The position numbers and the translations under genes were made by a program. DNA of 64,000 nt from Grimontia sedimenti (GTDB lineage: Bacteria; Pseudomonadota; Gammaproteobacteria; Enterobacterales; Vibrionaceae), in assembly GCF_011045095.1 (NCBI RefSeq), contig NZ_JAALDL010000005.1, forward strand, positions 124,001 to 188,000, written 5' to 3'. Numbering within the stretch: the first letter of the stretch is position 1; every line of letters starts with the position of its first letter. The notes under the pieces were generated by a model that was given only the letters and a program-made list of their open reading frames with translations, was not told the DNA's origin and searched no databases. Below are positions 62,154-64,000 of this stretch, piece by piece.

Positions 62154-62738
62154 ATGCTCCCTTCGTTCGAACACTTACAAAAAACGGTGCGCCGCTATTA
62201 TGCGATTGATGAAGCGTCAATGCAGGCGCTCATGGCCTGCTGCAAGGTGACAAACATTGGCAAAGGAGTAACGCTTTACGATATCGGGCAAACTCCCACG
62301 TATTTTGCTTTTCTTCACAAAGGTCTGATGCGCGCATTTTTGCTGGATGAAGAGGGCAACGAATACAACAAGAACTTCTTTGATGAAGGCAGGTTTCCCG
62401 GTTGCATGAGTGCGCTGCTTCAGCAAAAGCCAAGCCGAATTGCCATTCAGGCTTTGGAGCCTTGTGAACTGGTCGAAATCGACTTCCAAAAGTTTCGCAC
62501 CGCGCTGTTTACGCATCCGGATTTAATGCGTTTTCATATTCACTATTTGGAGAAGCACTGGCTACTGGAAAAGGAGCCGAAGGAAATCAGTTATCTTGAG
62601 CATGAAGCCAAAGACAGATATCAGGCGTTTCTGACCGACTTTTCTGCAATTGCCCCCAGATTACCGCAATACCACATCGCAAGTTATCTCGGCATTACTC
62701 CCACTCAGCTGAGCCGGATTAGAAAACAAATTTACTAA
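62154..62738 (+). CDS. Crp/Fnr-type cyclic-nucleotide-binding-fold regulator
   Basis: 194 residues from ATG 62154, which has AAGGA 7 bases upstream; earlier in-frame starts (61986, 62136) have no good site and would add a non-conserved stretch. The N-terminal cNMP-binding fold shows in GVTLYDIGQTPTYFAFLHKG and EGNEYNKNFFDEGRFPG. The C-terminal helix-turn-helix is short (HIASYLGITPTQLSRIRKQI). This is the small group resembling the Bacteroidetes/proteobacterial Crp-like regulators that often sit next to nitroreductase or transporter genes, as here. Confidence 0.87.
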   Translation: MLPSFEHLQKTVRRYYAIDEASMQALMACCKVTNIGKGVTLYDIGQTPTYFAFLHKGLMRAFLLDEEGNEYNKNFFDEGRFPGCMSALLQQKPSRIAIQALEPCELVEIDFQKFRTALFTHPDLMRFHIHYLEKHWLLEKEPKEISYLEHEAKDRYQAFLTDFSAIAPRLPQYHIASYLGITPTQLSRIRKQIY

Positions 62739-62809
62739 ATCAACATATGTAAAGGCGTCTGGTTTCTGCATTGCGTAATCTCTCTCCATCAACGCAAGGA
62801 GAGACAGAG

Positions 62810-63436
62810 ATGAACGTATTAGATGCATTGAATTGGCGCTACGCCGTCAACCAGTTTTCAGAACAAACACTCAGCCAGGAAGCTATCGATGGGCTTATCG
62901 AAAGTGTTCGTTTAGCGCCTTCTTCGTACGGCGTTCAACCGTTTAAATTGTTAGTGGTTGAAAACCCAGCGTTGAAACAAGCTTGCTTAACGCACAGTTA
63001 TGGCCAGCAGAAAGTCATTGATAATTCTCACCTTCTGGTTCTGGCACACAAGACCTCGCTCAATGAGGCAGACATTGAAGACTTCATTGAACAGCTAGCT
63101 GCCAATCAGAACCGTCCAGCGTCAGACTTACGCGCTTATCAAGATCAAATTGCCAGCAGCTTGCTGGGACTTAGCCAGCCGCAACAGGCCGCGTGGGACG
63201 CACAGCAATGCTTTATCGCATTGGGAACATTGGTCAGCCACGCTGCCGTTGAACAGATTGATGCATGCCCAATGACAGGGTTTGATTCAGCAGGGCTCAA
63301 CGAAGTGCTGGGTCTGGATAAGCAAGGGCTGAACGCTGTGATTATTTGTCCTGTTGGCGTGCGTTCGGGCACTGACCGCACAGCGAATCGCCCCAAGTTT
63401 CGTTTGTCCCGTGACCAACTGGTAGAAACGTTATGA
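62810..63436 (+). CDS. NAD(P)H-dependent nitroreductase family protein
   Basis: 208 residues from ATG 62810 with AAGGAGAG upstream; the frame open from 62771 lacks a site. FMN-binding nitroreductase fold: LNWRYAVNQFSEQTLS, SVRLAPSSYGVQPFKLLVVE and the mid-protein QCFIALGTLVSHAAVEQIDA. It resembles the NfsB/YfkO group that reduces nitro compounds or quinones. It overlaps the next gene by four bases (ATGA) and follows the Crp-like gene by 71 bases; one operon. Confidence 0.9.
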   Translation: MNVLDALNWRYAVNQFSEQTLSQEAIDGLIESVRLAPSSYGVQPFKLLVVENPALKQACLTHSYGQQKVIDNSHLLVLAHKTSLNEADIEDFIEQLAANQNRPASDLRAYQDQIASSLLGLSQPQQAAWDAQQCFIALGTLVSHAAVEQIDACPMTGFDSAGLNEVLGLDKQGLNAVIICPVGVRSGTDRTANRPKFRLSRDQLVETL

Positions 63437-63903
63437 GCAGCTTAACGCTAATGGCACTTGCCGCCGGTGGCTGCATTGCCATTCAGGCGGCGATGAATGC
63501 GCAATTGGGTCAAATGCTTGGTAACAGCTGGATCGCAACCAGCTATGCCTTCCTGACCAGTTTTGTTCTCGTGAGCCTCGCTGTTGCGGTGCTTTACAAC
63601 GCGGGTGGGATTTCGGCCTCAAACACAGGTCTGGATTGGGAAAAGCTGACCCAGATCCCTTGGTATCTATGGTTGTCCTGTGTATTCAGTGTGATAGGTG
63701 TGGGTAGCTTGTATTTTCTTATCCCTAAAATGGGGGTAGGGAACCTGATGAGTTACTCGCTGGCAGGGCAAATCATTATTGCCATGTTGCTGAGTCACTT
63801 TGGCGCATTCGACAGCCCAATCAAATCTATCTCAACGGTCAAACTATTCGGCGCCGCATTGCTGGTGCTGGGTATTGTATTAATCAACAAGGACTTCTCA
63901 TGA
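63433..63903 (+). CDS. DMT-superfamily (DUF606/YdcZ-type) membrane protein
   Basis: 156 residues and five hydrophobic helices. N-terminal AAGGCIAIQAAMNAQLGQML and C-terminal GAALLVLGIVLINKDFS are typical of the DUF606/YdcZ half-size transporters, which often occur as pairs. The substrate is unknown. It starts inside the nitroreductase stop (ATGA) and overlaps the next gene the same way, so three proteins are made from one tightly coupled message. Confidence 0.87.
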   Translation: MSSLTLMALAAGGCIAIQAAMNAQLGQMLGNSWIATSYAFLTSFVLVSLAVAVLYNAGGISASNTGLDWEKLTQIPWYLWLSCVFSVIGVGSLYFLIPKMGVGNLMSYSLAGQIIIAMLLSHFGAFDSPIKSISTVKLFGAALLVLGIVLINKDFS

Positions 63904-64000
63904 ACGCTGCGTTGCAAGCCAACCTCGATAATTTGAATCTCTACTGGCAGGCGCTGGGTGCTGAGCAGGAAGGAGAATTGTTTGTTCATCCGAGTTGGCC
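63900..64000 (+). CDS. Start of an unidentified gene, cut by the window end
   Basis: ATG 63900 overlaps the stop of the previous gene (ATGA). The visible 33 codons begin MNAALQANLDNLNLYWQALG and contain GELFVHPSW. It is too short to assign; an acetyltransferase would be a guess based on similar operons. Confidence 0.6.
   Translation, partial: MNAALQANLDNLNLYWQALGAEQEGELFVHPSW

Overview
This 64 kb window reads as chromosomal DNA of a marine gammaproteobacterium, most likely Vibrionaceae (Grimontia/Enterovibrio/Photobacterium/Vibrio type). The signs are a GH19 chitinase with a CBM5/12 tail, RTX-only proteins, a TRAP uptake locus, a tandem Gly/fMet tRNA operon, and short dispersed elements bounded by TACCCAAAC-type inverted repeats. 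The genus call rests on gene content and remembered sequence style, not on a search. There is no prophage, integrase, transposase, rRNA or CRISPR array.

Layout. 0-2 kb: the end of one chitin-binding gene, then a complete secreted GH19 chitinase. 2-7.5 kb: guaC, a secreted protein and a membrane protein of unknown role, ppk2 with a Lys-rich partner, and a frameshifted LysR regulator. 7.5-13.4 kb: an 814-residue RTX-repeat protein, an XRE regulator and a VIT/VWA surface protein. 13.5-20.5 kb: an SDR enzyme, a membrane protein, and a NarL-type two-component pair divergent from a complete DctPQM TRAP transporter. 20.5-31 kb: a Lon-family protease, bdhA-like and DUF808 genes, ltaE, a TSUP exporter, a polyamine-type binding protein divergent from a PuuB-like oxidase, and two Fe(II)/2-oxoglutarate oxygenases, one of AlkB type. 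31.1-32.5 kb: a nine-gene tRNA operon (Cys, then four Gly/fMet pairs) with three degenerate tRNA-Gly 3' halves in its spacers. 33-38 kb: an outer-membrane barrel protein followed by a 1365-residue metalloprotease lipoprotein. 38-40 kb: an Lrp regulator and a CtlX-like hydrolase.

39.9-48.0 kb is an eight-gene leftward operon of exported proteins: SGFG/LPP20-type proteins, a CsgG-like lipoprotein, other lipoproteins and a MltC-like transglycosylase. It looks like an undescribed envelope assembly, with a putative CRP site upstream. 48-53 kb holds a DHH phosphoesterase, a HopJ-like protein, tRNA-Ser followed by tandem repeats that end in copies of its own 3' end, a tRNA-Asp gene with a 16-base insertion, AraC, PEBP and CorA. 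53.4-54.4 kb encodes the most surprising protein: an exported solute-binding protein fused to a ribosomal L7/L12 C-terminal domain. 54.7-64 kb holds a two-gene membrane/soluble pair, Lrp, OsmC and RidA genes, two repeats that can encode a tiny peptide, a second RTX-only protein, a Crp-like regulator, a nitroreductase and a DMT-type transporter.

Three genes (LysR at 6.6 kb, the SGFG protein at 45.2 kb, an unknown gene at 59.4 kb) are each one base short of an intact frame, all at short homopolymers. Either the assembly has indel errors or these genes use slippage. Where several starts were possible, the start was chosen from the ribosome-binding site or the signal peptide.
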